64,000 nucleotides of DNA. It comes from Mercenaria mercenaria (taxonomy: Eukaryota; Mollusca; Bivalvia; Venerida; Veneridae). The notes beneath the pieces were generated by a model, which saw nothing but the letters and a program-made list of their open reading frames with translations, made no database searches and was not told the DNA's origin. Location: contig NC_069362.1 of NCBI RefSeq assembly GCF_021730395.1, positions 68,465,501 through 68,529,500 of the forward strand, written 5' to 3'. Shown here in pieces: positions 43,301 to 52,809 of the stretch (position 1 is the first letter of the stretch; every line of letters starts with the position of its first letter). A program made the position numbers and the translations under genes.

Positions 43301-46300
43301 AAACGACTTCAAATAAATAGAGATATATAAAGTAGATAAATTCACATACACGTAAACCCCACCAAAAAAAAAAAAAGATATAAAAAAATTAGATCTATAT
43401 TTGGAGTTAGATTCGCGATAGTTAAGCTACGGAAGACTCTCTGCAGAAGTTTGAATAACAATTTGTGTTGTGTAGCTTGAAGGTTCAATGATACCTTTCT
43501 ATAAAACCTTATAGATCTATACCTTACTTGGTTGGAAATTTCATCGAACTAACGAAAAACGCTGTTTCCATTTGAACGTACCCTTACAGAAGAAAAAGGC
43601 CTGCTGCGTACTCTTGCTGTGTACATCAGCATATATGATGCGTACATGATGTGTACTGAAATCAAGGGCTTTAAATAGTACACAGGATATACACCGCACA
43701 TACACCGATAGTACGTTTGTAGTACACTTTTGACATGCAAATGAGCTCTGCCGCATACTACTTGCTGCGTACATGCTGTGGACTACATAGTACACAGGAT
43801 GTACGCTGGAGGAATTTAGTATGCGGGAAATAGTACGCAGCATGTACGCGGCACATACACTTTTCTCATGCAAATGAGCCTGCGGTGTACTACCCCTGCG
43901 GCATACATGCTGTGTACTCCTGTGGCGTACATGCTGTGTACTCCTGGGGCGTACATGCTGTGTACTCCTGGCCCGAGGCCTGCGGCATACATGCTGTGTA
44001 CTCCTGCTGCATACATGCTGTGTACTCTTGTGGCGAAACTGCTGTGATAATGTAAATTCCTTACCCCACCAACTTTTGTATGCAAATGCTGATCATTTGG
44101 ACAGAAAAAAGATATAACATCAATAAGTATTTACCCTTACCAAAATAATGTAGATTGATGTTATCAAATAAATTAGTATGCTTTTCTTCATCCACTTTTC
44201 AATGAAATAAATCAATTTTTGTAGCATGTAATTTGGTAAATATTTGAAGAAAATGGCGTAACTGCATCAAGGGGAAACAACTTTAATGCAACTAAATATA
44301 AGTGTTATGATTTATTATAGACGATGTGTGCGTAGTATGTATTTATTTTGATTAAAATCCATCTGAGAACAATCCAGGACTGGAATTATATAAGCATTTA
44401 TACACTTTTACGTCCGTAAAAAGTAGCGCACCAAAAAATTTTGGATTGTTTTTTTCCAATGGGGCGAGCGCAATTAGCCAAAAAAGTTCTGAAAATATAC
44501 GAGCGGCAAATCCGATGAACAACTTTTTAATCTGGTGAGGCCTTAATGAGTTAACATAATGAGCATTAAAGCTTTTATAAAACATGATAGAATGGTGTTT
44601 TGCTTAAGAGTATTCTAATAACAGTGAGAGCTATTAAGTCTTCTCATTCGGGCGCTGTTGAGGCATTATCTTGGTAATTATTTCATGTATTACAAAATGT
44701 AATGCAACGAAGTTCAAATAAGGCTTTTCAATTATCCAAGTTAGAAAGCTCCAGGATTAATTCAAAATGAAAAAGAATATATTTTTACCCTGCATGCAAG
44801 TTGCAGCTCAGAAATCACTAAGATGTAAGCTTCACAAATGAACATTGCAAATAGTAAATGGCAAATTTTCATTGTTCAGAATACCGGTAATCTGAACTAT
44901 TCTATGCTATTAAGATAAAAGTTACTCGGAAATCAAGTTCTTGCTTCCAAAAACAAAAAAAAAATGTACAAATCCTCCCTGCATGAAGTGTACTTCAGAC
45001 TTTTACCTAAAAAAATTCAAATTATAAACACCAAAAGAAAATGAACAAGTCCCTCCCGCGTATATGAAGTTTACTTCAGACTTTAACTTATAAAAAAAAA
45101 CTGAGTATAAATGCCAAAAGAAATTGTACAAGTCTTTCCCGCGTATATGAAGTGTACTGCACAAATTTCAAAGTATCTGCGGTGTACATGCAGTGTACTA
45201 TTTTCTTGTACAAGTCCCTCCTGCATACATGCAGTGTACTCCTTAAATTTTCAGAGTCTGTGCTGCGTACTTGAAGTGTACTAGTGACCTCCTGCGTACA
45301 TGCTTTGTACTCGTCGAAATAGTATGCGGCATGTACGCGGCATGCGGTGTATGTAAAATGTACTCCTCTGGCGTACTACTGTGTTCGCGGCATATACACA
45401 GCAAATACGCAGCATGTACGCCACAGAGGCTTGCTTCTGTAAGGGTAGTTGACATATTCTATATTCTACTTTTAAAACAACATATTACCCATTATCACTT
45501 TATTGTACTTTACAATGTATGCAAGGCTTGACATTTCAAAGATAAGTCAGAGCGCGCTTTGTGTTATGTCAAAAAAACAAGGACCAATTCAACTCTTTCA
45601 TGACAAGGTGAATGAATAATTTTTTGTGGATGGGGCGGGGTTAACCTGTCAGAATTACTCCAAAAATAGCTTCAGCATCACCGTTTTTGTGACGTAAACG
45701 TGCAACTCTATCAAGTTCAAAAAAGTTGAAGGGGCAATTTGATCTGCAAACAGTAGTATCACAATAAAGATGAGGTGTTCCTCTTCTGTTGTCCCATCCA
45801 ACCCCAAACAAAACACTAACTGTCAGCCGGCGACAATTGTGCAATCTATAATTATGCTGTTTTCTCCTATTCTCAGGGGCCTAAGGGGTTGTTTTATTCC
45901 CATTAACAGATTAACTATTTAATAAATAGTATTTTGGTGTAATTTTGTAGAAAATTCACTTGTCTTTTAGATGAAGCCTTGAGCAATTACAGGAATTTAA
46001 TTATTCGGATTAATTTTTTTGATACAGTATTTGATACCGCCCACAACCTCAGAAACTGACCAAGAGTTTCTCATATTTCCATGCATTTTGATTTGACTCT
46101 TCAGCACAAACAACTTGTAGAATTTAAAGCATTTAAATTACCATGGCGCAATAAAGAGATTATTCTAACACGACCAGCAAATAACCTATATACACAAAGG
46201 AGAAAATCAATCAACTGTTATTTTGCAATAACTCGTGCACGTGCAAAGTAGTGATGTCATCCTCTATGTATAGAATGATCCAGGTGCGTAGCATGAAGTG

Positions 46301-48671
46301 TAGATCATGTCGTAAAAAGTAGTTACCATTTTTTCTAACACTGTTGATACTAGTAAGTCATGTTAAAATCAAAATAACAAGTTCCCAAGTGTGATTTATC
46401 TTACCCCATCAGAAAAAAAAATAAGTATTATTATGAAAAAGCCAGTATTTTCATCCATCTGCGTTCAAATCACTTGAAATTTCCATTGTGTCAGTTTTGT
46501 CCCATACCTGTCTAGAAAATAACAAACGTGTATCATTTGACAACAGTTGAACTTTAAGGCAAAGAACGAGAATATGAGAAACTGGGATAAGTGTCAAAAC
46601 TTTGAATGACCAAAAGGATTAATCACAGTTCACAGTCATGTAAAGTTATTGATTTTATAGTTTTGCTCATAATGATGTATAGACGCGATAAAAGTTAAAT
46701 TATGGCCTTTATTTGACTAATTCTTTTGCATGGAAGTTGCTATCATTGCCAGAAAAGAACTTTGAATTGTAGGAAATTCAGTTACACAAATCTCTCCTAA
46801 TGATAATGAAAGTCATGGCCCTTGTTGAACGTAGAAATAGTTGAATAGTCGAGAGCTCTGCCATACAGACAGCTCGTGTTACACGGCTACTAAACGCTAG
46901 CGCCACCGCCAAATTGTGGTGATAAGGAAAAGAGCTGTCAACATTTCCTTGGTGCAGCTATCGCCCGTTTCTGTGTCTGTTCATAGGAATGGTGTTCGAA
47001 TACTGGCTGATATGAAAATATGCCACTGTCAGATTCGGGAGAAAAACTCCTGGCATCACAATTTGCATAATATTTTAATGAAATTACAGCCAACCTGTAG
47101 TAAAGGTGTTGTTACACGGAACTACATTCTCCGATTTTTGAAAAAAGTTCTATCAATAAAAATATACGATAAAATATAAATTTTACTCACGTGTTTACAA
47201 GTAGAAACGGGCGATAGCTGCACCAAGGAAATGTCGATAGCTCTTTTCCTTATCACTACAATTTGGTGGTGGCGCTAGCGTTTAGTAGCCATGTGTTATA
47301 TATATTTGGGGTCTAATCCTCCGCCATCAGAATAAGGAAAATCAATATATAAACTAAATTGTGCAAGTGTATGCATCTTAACCTAACCAAATAAGTCCAG
47401 GTTCAGATTATATTTTATTGTATATTGTAAACTGACACACAGGGTTTAATGAACATGATAAATACTCTTTCTTGTGAGAAATTACAAAATGAAGACTTAC
47501 TTCAGAATTTTTTTGTTATAATGAATGCAAGAATCATTAATGATATTCTATGCTTGATAATGTTTATTTAATGTTTGTTTATATTTCATATACTGTATAT
47601 ATGTTGAGGCACATATGGTAGATGTGGAAACCCAATGTGTAGCCTCTAGAAATAAAGTTGTTACTTACTTTCTTCATGTTTAAGAGTTACTTTCATTGTT
47701 CCAGTTTTGTCAGTGACATCACCTGTGCTGCAACATTGCTGCGGGAAGGCAACAAAGCCTCGAAGATCAAAGAACCCAAAAGGTGCAAAAGGAAAATATA
47801 GACGGCCTTATAAGTTTGATGGTGAATTTGTTTACAAAGGAGATATTTTAGTGAGACAGTTAGGCCTGACCAATTACCCAGGGGAAAATGTAAGTTGTTT
47901 GTCTTGAACTTTTTTTTTAAAGCCTATTGTAAATGAATCATACCTCTGAAAAGGTTTGCAGTTTAACTTTGTTAGGTGAATTAATATATCTTTAAAGTAT
48001 GCAATTGAAGCAAGTTATAGGTGAATTACATTGCATTTTAGTATTAAAATTATAATGTCTCTAGGTGTATATATACAGTTGACACTTTCTTTTCAAAATT
48101 TTCTGGAATGCAATGAAGTTGTTTTAGTGTAGGTTATACATCATTTATCGACCATCTAATGGAATTAGGTTTTGCAGTTATGAATTGCAGCAAATTGAAA
48201 GCAGTACATAAATTCATTTGGTCAGTAAATGGTCTATAATCTATTTATGTTTAACAAGGAAAACAGTTCCTGTGGATAACTGTTAAAAACGCAAGTTTTT
48301 GCTAAGTATCTACTAAGTATGTAAGAGTGGTATTATGTACAAATAAGTGAGATGAAATTTGAAAATTTCAAGTTGCTACATGTAACTGGCTGTTCATGCT
48401 ACTTAAAATTCAAATGCATGTGTATTGTGATCTGGCTAAAACGGACTTGTCTTAAAAAATTTGTTTAATTATTCAGGTAGGAATACAGAAGAACAACACC
48501 CTTTATGCACTCAGGGAAGGTATCGTTATGGTTTCCTGTGAAAAACTGAATCCATACCCAGACAGCCCATTATATGAGAGAGTAAAAAATGGAATGACAA
48601 TATACAAGAAATTCTGGAATATATATCCTACACCTGTGCACGCCAAATTCAAGCTGGTCTCAGAAACCTGA
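40254..48671 (+). CDS. MRPL27: MRPL27, mitochondrial ribosomal protein bL27m
   Basis: bL27m is a large-subunit mitoribosomal protein near the peptidyl-transferase centre. Three exons (40254-40323, 47705-47889, 48477-48671) join in phase to 149 residues; human MRPL27 has 148. Residues 1-24 (MAAPLVSATAMSFNKLAVRT..) look like a mitochondrial presequence, with Arg/Lys and no acid. A basic segment (GKATKPRRSKNPKGAKGKYR) precedes the L27 fold: DGEFVYKGDILVRQLGLTNY, PGENVGIQKNNTLYALREGI. The metazoan C-terminal extension follows (YPDSPLYERVKNGMTIYKKF, ..HAKFKLVSET). Start choice: first ATG in exon 1 with the context AACATGGCT; M11 is a possible second start. Intron 1 is 7.4 kb and full of repeats; intron 2 is 587 bp. 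The gene is head to head with EME1. Confidence 0.93.
40747..40821 (-). tRNA. tRNA-Thr(GGT)-like sequence, copy 1 (probably not functional)
   Basis: Acceptor arm GCCTCGA../..TCAAGGC, anticodon loop ATGGTAA (anticodon GGT), B box GGTTCGAATCC. The T stem has mismatches and an extra base sits near the acceptor, so it is tRNA-derived rather than a clear gene. Confidence 0.5.
41023..41096 (-). tRNA. tRNA-Thr(GGT)-like sequence, copy 2 (probably not functional)
   Basis: Same structure: 5' GCCTCGGTAGCTC, loop ATGGTAA, B box GGTTCAAATCC. The acceptor stem pairs almost fully (GCCTCGG/TCGAGGT). Confidence 0.5.
41286..41357 (-). tRNA. tRNA-Thr(GGT)-like sequence, copy 3 (probably not functional)
   Basis: Acceptor stem GCCTCGG/TCGAGGC pairs, D arm intact, anticodon stem TTGGC/GCCGA with loop ACGGTAA. 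The universal U33 is C and the T stem has two mismatches. Confidence 0.5.
41391..41964 (+). other. MRPL27 intron 1, spacer
   Basis: No repeat or exon is recognised. Confidence 0.4.
41965..42095 (+). repeat. Coding-like repeat, copy 1 of an inverted pair
   Basis: It shares CTACTGTTTGCAGATCAAAT, CATCACAAAAACAGCGATG and TGAAGCTATTTTTGGA with the reverse complement of 45640-45775. In the shared frame both read TTVCRSNCPF..DR...HKN.D.EAIFG. Confidence 0.6.
42191..42629 (+). mobile_element. HINE-like element (family H), short and complete
   Basis: The 5' end is TTTTATGCCCCTGGC and the 3' partner CCAGGGGCAT, then a perfect hairpin GCGTTTATTGAACGC and AGCTCCTTGTT. A GTCCGTCCGTCCGT tract is near the 5' end. 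Two units of 162 bp ('ggttaaccaaatgggaccgt') include 'cagtttgaccttgacctca'. It shows the whole plan of these elements in only 440 bp. Confidence 0.8.
42709..42785 (+). mobile_element. Decayed tRNA-like SINE head
   Basis: CGTGGTCGAGTTGTTGG resembles the SINE-1 A box, and AGTTTGATTCCCGG resembles a B box. No SINE body is recognised. Confidence 0.45.
42786..43577 (+). other. MRPL27 intron 1, spacer
   Basis: AT-rich; no repeat or exon is recognised. Confidence 0.4.
43578..45449. mobile_element. GTAC-rich TIR element, complete copy
   Basis: The ends are ACCCTTACAGAAG and its inverse CTTCTGTAAGGGT. The outer 350-500 bp on each side are packed with short near-palindromic modules of the type TGCGGCGTACATGCTGTGTAC, and the centre (about 44040-44940) is ordinary AT-rich sequence. 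There is no transposase. The open frames (for example 43816-44085, HSMYAAGVHSMYA) are repeat artefacts. A second copy begins at 62848. It lies in MRPL27 intron 1. Confidence 0.78.
45640..45775 (-). repeat. Coding-like repeat, copy 2 of an inverted pair
   Basis: Minus-strand partner of 41965-42095. It is part of a 67-codon open frame (45641-45844) reading TTVCRSNCPFNFFELDRVAR, LRHKNGDAEAIFGVILTG. No family is recognised. Confidence 0.55.
46801..46881 (+). mobile_element. Family K element, 3' end only
   Basis: GAATAGTCGAGAGCTCTG, then 'gccatacagacagctcgtgt', the family K 3' inverted repeat, hairpin and end. The fold-back MITE follows immediately. Confidence 0.6.
46882..47292. mobile_element. 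Fold-back MITE with about 88-bp arms
   Basis: The left arm (46885-46972) and inverted right arm (47203-47290) start GGCTACTAAACGCTAGCGCC and match at all but about five positions to ..GCTATCGCCCGTTTCT. A direct GTGTTA lies on both sides (46876-46881, 47293-47298) and may be the target duplication. The 230-bp centre is non-coding; the frame 46916-47179 spans arm and centre. Confidence 0.88.
47705..47889 (+). CDS. MRPL27: MRPL27 exon 2
   Basis: 185 nt after ..cattgttccag, ending GGGGAAAAT before donor gtaagt. An alternative in-phase acceptor (ttgtcag) at 47713 would drop nine bases (Leu-Ser-Val). It encodes the basic N-terminus and the start of the L27 fold (FDGEFVYKGDILVRQLGLT). Confidence 0.93.
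48477..48671 (+). CDS. MRPL27: MRPL27 exon 3 (last)
   Basis: 195 nt after ..ttattcag, phase 0, 64 residues and TGA (48669-48671). It encodes VGIQKNNTLYALREGIVMVS and the metazoan C-terminal extension. Confidence 0.93.
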   Translation, partial: VGIQKNNTLYALREGIVMVSCEKLNPYPDSPLYERVKNGMTIYKKFWNIYPTPVHAKFKLVSET

Positions 48672-49384
48672 TTTTTATGGGTTTTATAGAACTTCATAAC
48701 ATTGTGGTATCTTTAGCTGAATGTTTATTTGTTCTGTTTGAATTCAGATTATAAAATAATGATTGAGAATATGTTCGTATTTTGAGCATTATTTTCTTCT
48801 ATAAACTCAGTTAAGTTCGAAAACATGCAAATATAACAGATTGACTAGTTGTATTACATCATCTCACGCAACAGACTTTTAAAAAATGCTCTGCAATGGA
48901 ATTTATAATTGTTGAATAACTAAGAAAATAGAAAGCTATTTTTAACTTTTTGTGCCAACTAAAGGGACCACGTTTTGTAGTAAAAAATCATGCTAGCATT
49001 AATAAAATTGAATTTTCAGTGTCACTCAAACTAAATGAGATCATCAACATGTTTACAGTATGATAAGATGCACTTGAAAGTTGAAACCACTGGAAAGTTT
49101 ATGAAATGTGATTGTTGCTTACCTTGAATTTTGAAAATCTGGAAACATAGAAGGCAGGAAATGTTTGTCAATAAATAAAAGAAGGAAAAAAATAAATTTC
49201 TAAGTAGTATTTCTGTCATTCTGACCCTCACATATAACAGTGATGAGTATATTGATGCTTACTCCTGAGCTAAAGTTTTTGATATCTTTTTGGCTTGACA
49301 ATCTGAAATTTTTCCAATAGTAGAGCTTTTGTTGTCACCCGTTCATCAACACTTTTGTCACAAATGTTTTGCATGTAATCTGAT
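48672..49384. other. MRPL27 3' UTR and flank
   Basis: No further gene is seen. The frame at 49031-49231 is not recognised. Confidence 0.4.
49001..49006 (+). promoter_or_regulatory. Candidate poly(A) signal for MRPL27
   Basis: AATAAA 330 bases after the stop codon. Confidence 0.4.
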
Positions 49385-50231
49385 AATGCCCCTCTTCGAA
49401 GAAGGAGCGGTACCGTGTATTGTTTTGCAGATGTCGGTCGGTCTGTCTGCCTGTCAGTATGTAGACTAATCGGTTTACGGATGATAACTCGAGAACGCTT
49501 GGGTCTAGGATCATGAAAGTTTATAGGGAGGTTGGTCATGACCAGCAGATAACCCCTAATTATTTTGAGGTTTGTAGGTCAAAGGTCAAGGTCACAGTGA
49601 GCCAGAACAGTTAAACAATTTCCAGATTATAACTCAAGAACGCTTAGGCCTAGGATCATGAAAGATGATAGGGAGGTTGGTCATGACCCCTATTGATTTT
49701 GAGGTTAGTAGGTCAAAGGTCAAGGCCACAATGACCCAGAACAGTTAAACCATTTCCAGAAACCCTCGAGCTAGGATCATGAAAGTTGATAGGGAGGTTG
49801 GTCATGACCAGCAGATGATCCCTTTTGATTTTGAGGTTAGTAGGTCAAAGTTCAAGGTCACAGTGACCAGGAACAGTTAAACTGTTTCCGGATGATAGCT
49901 TGAGAATGATTGAGCCTAGGATCAGGAAACTTAATAGGGAAGTTATCATGACCAGCAGATGACCCCTATTGATTTTGAGGTGATTAGGTCAAATGTCAAA
50001 TTCACATTGACGCAGAACAGTAGAACTTTTTTTGCTAGATAACTAGAGAATGCTTTGGTTTAAGATCACATTTGATACGCAGGTCACTGATCGCTGGTAA
50101 ATGACCCATAATTATTGATTTGAGGTCAGTACATCAAATGTCCAGTGCACAGTGACCAATTAATTTCTGTTCCTTGTGCAGTTACTGTATGTATCAAGGG
50201 GGAGCATTTTGTGTTCTACAAGCTCTTGTTT
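49385..50231 (+). mobile_element. HINE-like element (family E, second copy)
   Basis: It has the same start as 8679 (ATGCCCCTCTTCGAAGAAGG) and a GTCGGTCGGTCTGTCTG tract. Five or six decayed units include 'aacgcttgggtctaggatca'. The 3' end is AAGGGGGAGCATTTTGTG and then CAAGCTCTTGTTT. Confidence 0.7.
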
Positions 50232-50289
50232 CTCTAAAACTGCAAGGCATAATGCTTTCAAACATCACGTTGACCAAGAACAGTGTAAG

Positions 50290-50378
50290 TTTTGTGTACA
50301 GTGACCAAATAATTTCTGTTCCTTGTGCAATTACTGAATGCATCAAGGGGTGCATTTCATGTTCTACGAGCTCTTGTT
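50290..50378 (+). mobile_element. Extra family E 3' end
   Basis: A second copy of the terminal region ('gtgaccaaataatttctgtt', AAGGGGTGCATTTCATG, GAGCTCTTGTT) lies 147 bases after the first. Confidence 0.65.
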
Positions 50379-50639
50379 CAGTTCAGATTTAAGACTTTGA
50401 TGTAAGCATGTTCCTAAAAACTTCTTTAGGCTAAACATCACACACGTTTGGCATCATTAGATGACCTCATGGGGCACACGCTTTTAAGCAAATGTTAATG
50501 GAAGGACTTTTAAAATAGCTTGCTGCAATTAGGTTAGGCCAATCTCATTTAAAATTCACAGGAAAGATACTTGTACAACACATTACCAAAATCACTAAAG
50601 TAAAGTTTATCATTGCAAAAAGAACACCATGTCTTACAG
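50379..50639. other. Spacer without recognised features
   Basis: Nothing is seen in it. Confidence 0.35.
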
Positions 50640-51480
50640 TTGTTAAGCCTCGTAGGGTGATTGCCTTTGGTCAATAAAATCTTGGACGAGTTCAGTATTG
50701 GGTCATCTGGGGTCTAAAACTAGGTCACCAGGTCAAATAAAAGGAAAAGCTTGTTAACACTATAGAGAGGCCACATTTATGACCATACCTTAATGAAACT
50801 TGGTCAGAATGTTAATCTTGATGATCTTTAGGACAAGTTCAAATCTTGGTCAGGTGGGGACAAAAACTATGTCACCAGGTCAAGTCAAAGGAAAAGCTTG
50901 TTAACACTTTGGAGGCCACATTTATGACAATATCTCTATGAAACTTGGTCAGAATGTTAATCTTGATTATCTTTAGGCCAAATTCAAATCTGGGTCAAGT
51001 GGGGTCAAAAACTAGGTCACCAGGTCAAAATATCAAAGGAAAAGCTTGTTAACACTCTAGGGGCCACATTTATGACCATAATCTTGCTGAAACTTGGTCA
51101 GAATGTTAATCATAATGATCTTAAGGTCAAGGTCTAATCTGGATCAGGTGGGGGTCAAAAACTAGGGCACCAGGTCAAATCAAAGGTAAAGCTTGTTAAT
51201 AATCTAGAAGCCACATTTATGACTTATCTTCATGAAACTTGGTCAGAATGTTAATCTTTATGATCTTTAGGTCAAGATCAAATCTGGGTCATGTGGAGTC
51301 AAAAACTAGGTCACTAGGTCAAATCAGAGGAAAAGAATGTTACTACTTGATCTTCATAAAACTTTGGCAAAATGTTTGACCCTATAAAATCAAGGTCAAC
51401 TTAGGTTCTAACTTATCAGGGGTTAGAATTAGGTCAGGTGAGTGATAAAGGGGTTTCAGGGTCCTCTTATTGGGTTATTA
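50640..51480 (+). mobile_element. HINE-like element (family D, related to B)
   Basis: About five units of 150-155 bp ('aaggaaaagcttgttaacac', 'atgaaacttggtcagaatgt'). The 3' end is decayed: CAGGTGAGTGATAAAGG then CAGGGTCCTCTTATTGG. The 5' end is not clear. Confidence 0.55.
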
Positions 51481-51815
51481 GTTCAAAGGTCAAGGTCACA
51501 GTGATCTTGAGACTAGACACAGTTTCCACTAAAAAAGTAAAGAATGCTTTGGCCTACAGTTGCAGAACTTCATAGGATGATTGCCTATAGCCAGAGTAGG
51601 TGATGCTTCTTTTGTGGGGTTGGGCAGAAGGTCAAAGGCCAAGGTCACATATGGCAACCAGGTACACTTAAAAAGAGATTAATTGCACTGTATAGTGAGC
51701 TATGTCTCACTGTATATAAAAGTTCAGTAATTTGTTTCAGAACAATACTTTGTCTATCATGCAAGCAGTCAAAATATTGAGCAATACAGGACCATCATTA
51801 CCATCTAGTTCTTGA
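51481..51815 (+). mobile_element. Decayed HINE-like fragments
   Basis: It contains 'aggtcaaggtcacagtga' and 'gaatgctttggcctacagtt' (family E-like) and ends GAGCAATACAGGACC then ATCTAGTTCTTG, like a worn family C 3' end. Confidence 0.45.
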
Positions 51816-52429
51816 ACTGTGATAATGCACTTCTCAAGTATGGAGAAATCAGTCTATTTAAACTTGAAAAAATAAATACTTATAGAAGTCAAGTGATGTT
51901 TCATACATGCAATTAACATTTCACTGATTAGCACCTTTTAATAATGATTCTGCCCCTGGTGAGGTATTTTATATCCATGCTTAATCTTAGCAAATAACCA
52001 AATAGGGAAATTTTCTTGATAGTGTTTGTTCTGAGTATTGCCCAGAAATTTATGGGAATTTTTTGCCTAATAGGAAATGATTGAGCAAACTCTACTGACA
52101 GTGGTGATAAATGGTTGAGAATGAATCAATAATGTAAGATTACAATCCCACATGCATCATGTGATATGACAGATTGATGTATTTTTAGACATCCAGTGTT
52201 AGTGTATGATGTATAATTAAGTTACAACATTTCATTTTGTAACACACTTTAGCTTAACTCCAGAATACTTTCATTATGCCCTATTCGAAGATTTTACTCC
52301 AGACCTGTCACTCAGCAGATGGGTAACTATTATGTTTCCAAGTTATATCTGGAGAGCTATTGGCCTGAAAGTGTCAGACTTGATCAGATGAATGCTTGTG
52401 GTCACTGTACGATCTTTATTGTTTTCGGG
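51816..52429. other. Single-copy spacer
   Basis: No gene or repeat is recognised. Confidence 0.4.
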
Positions 52430-52809
52430 GTCAACATGTCAAGGTCATACTGACATGGAGACTTGAAACAGTATTTTTATCAAGACCAAGAAAATGTTGG
52501 GGTTAACTGCTGTCTAAATTTGTTGTACATGTGTGGCAATTCTACTTGTCACAGAGACTTTGGTTTCTCATCACTGTATGGAGAGCACTACTAGCTGTAA
52601 GACACGTGTCTGTTTTCAGTAAATGCTGTGTTGTAGGTGAAAATTCAAGGTCACAGGGACTGTAAGTTTAAAATTTTGTCAAAATTTTTGTCTCTGTTAA
52701 TAAAGTTCATTCGCTTTTTACCAGCTTGTCTCAGGTATGAAAATTAGATCACTAGGTCAGATTTATAAAAACAGTTACTGTAGAGCCTATATTTTCTTCT
52801 TCACTTGTT

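Larger units (their letters stand above)
40324..47704 (+). other. MRPL27 intron 1
   Basis: A 7.4-kb intron with no recognised exon. Its contents are tandem tRNA-Thr-like repeats, a family H element, a SINE head, the GTAC-rich element, an inverted coding-like pair and a fold-back MITE, all listed separately. The part at 45776-46800 is AT-rich single copy. Confidence 0.7.

Noticed and set aside
43816-45531. Frames encoding HSMYAAGVHSMYA-type proteins
   Set aside because: They are translations of the GTAC-rich modules in a non-coding element.
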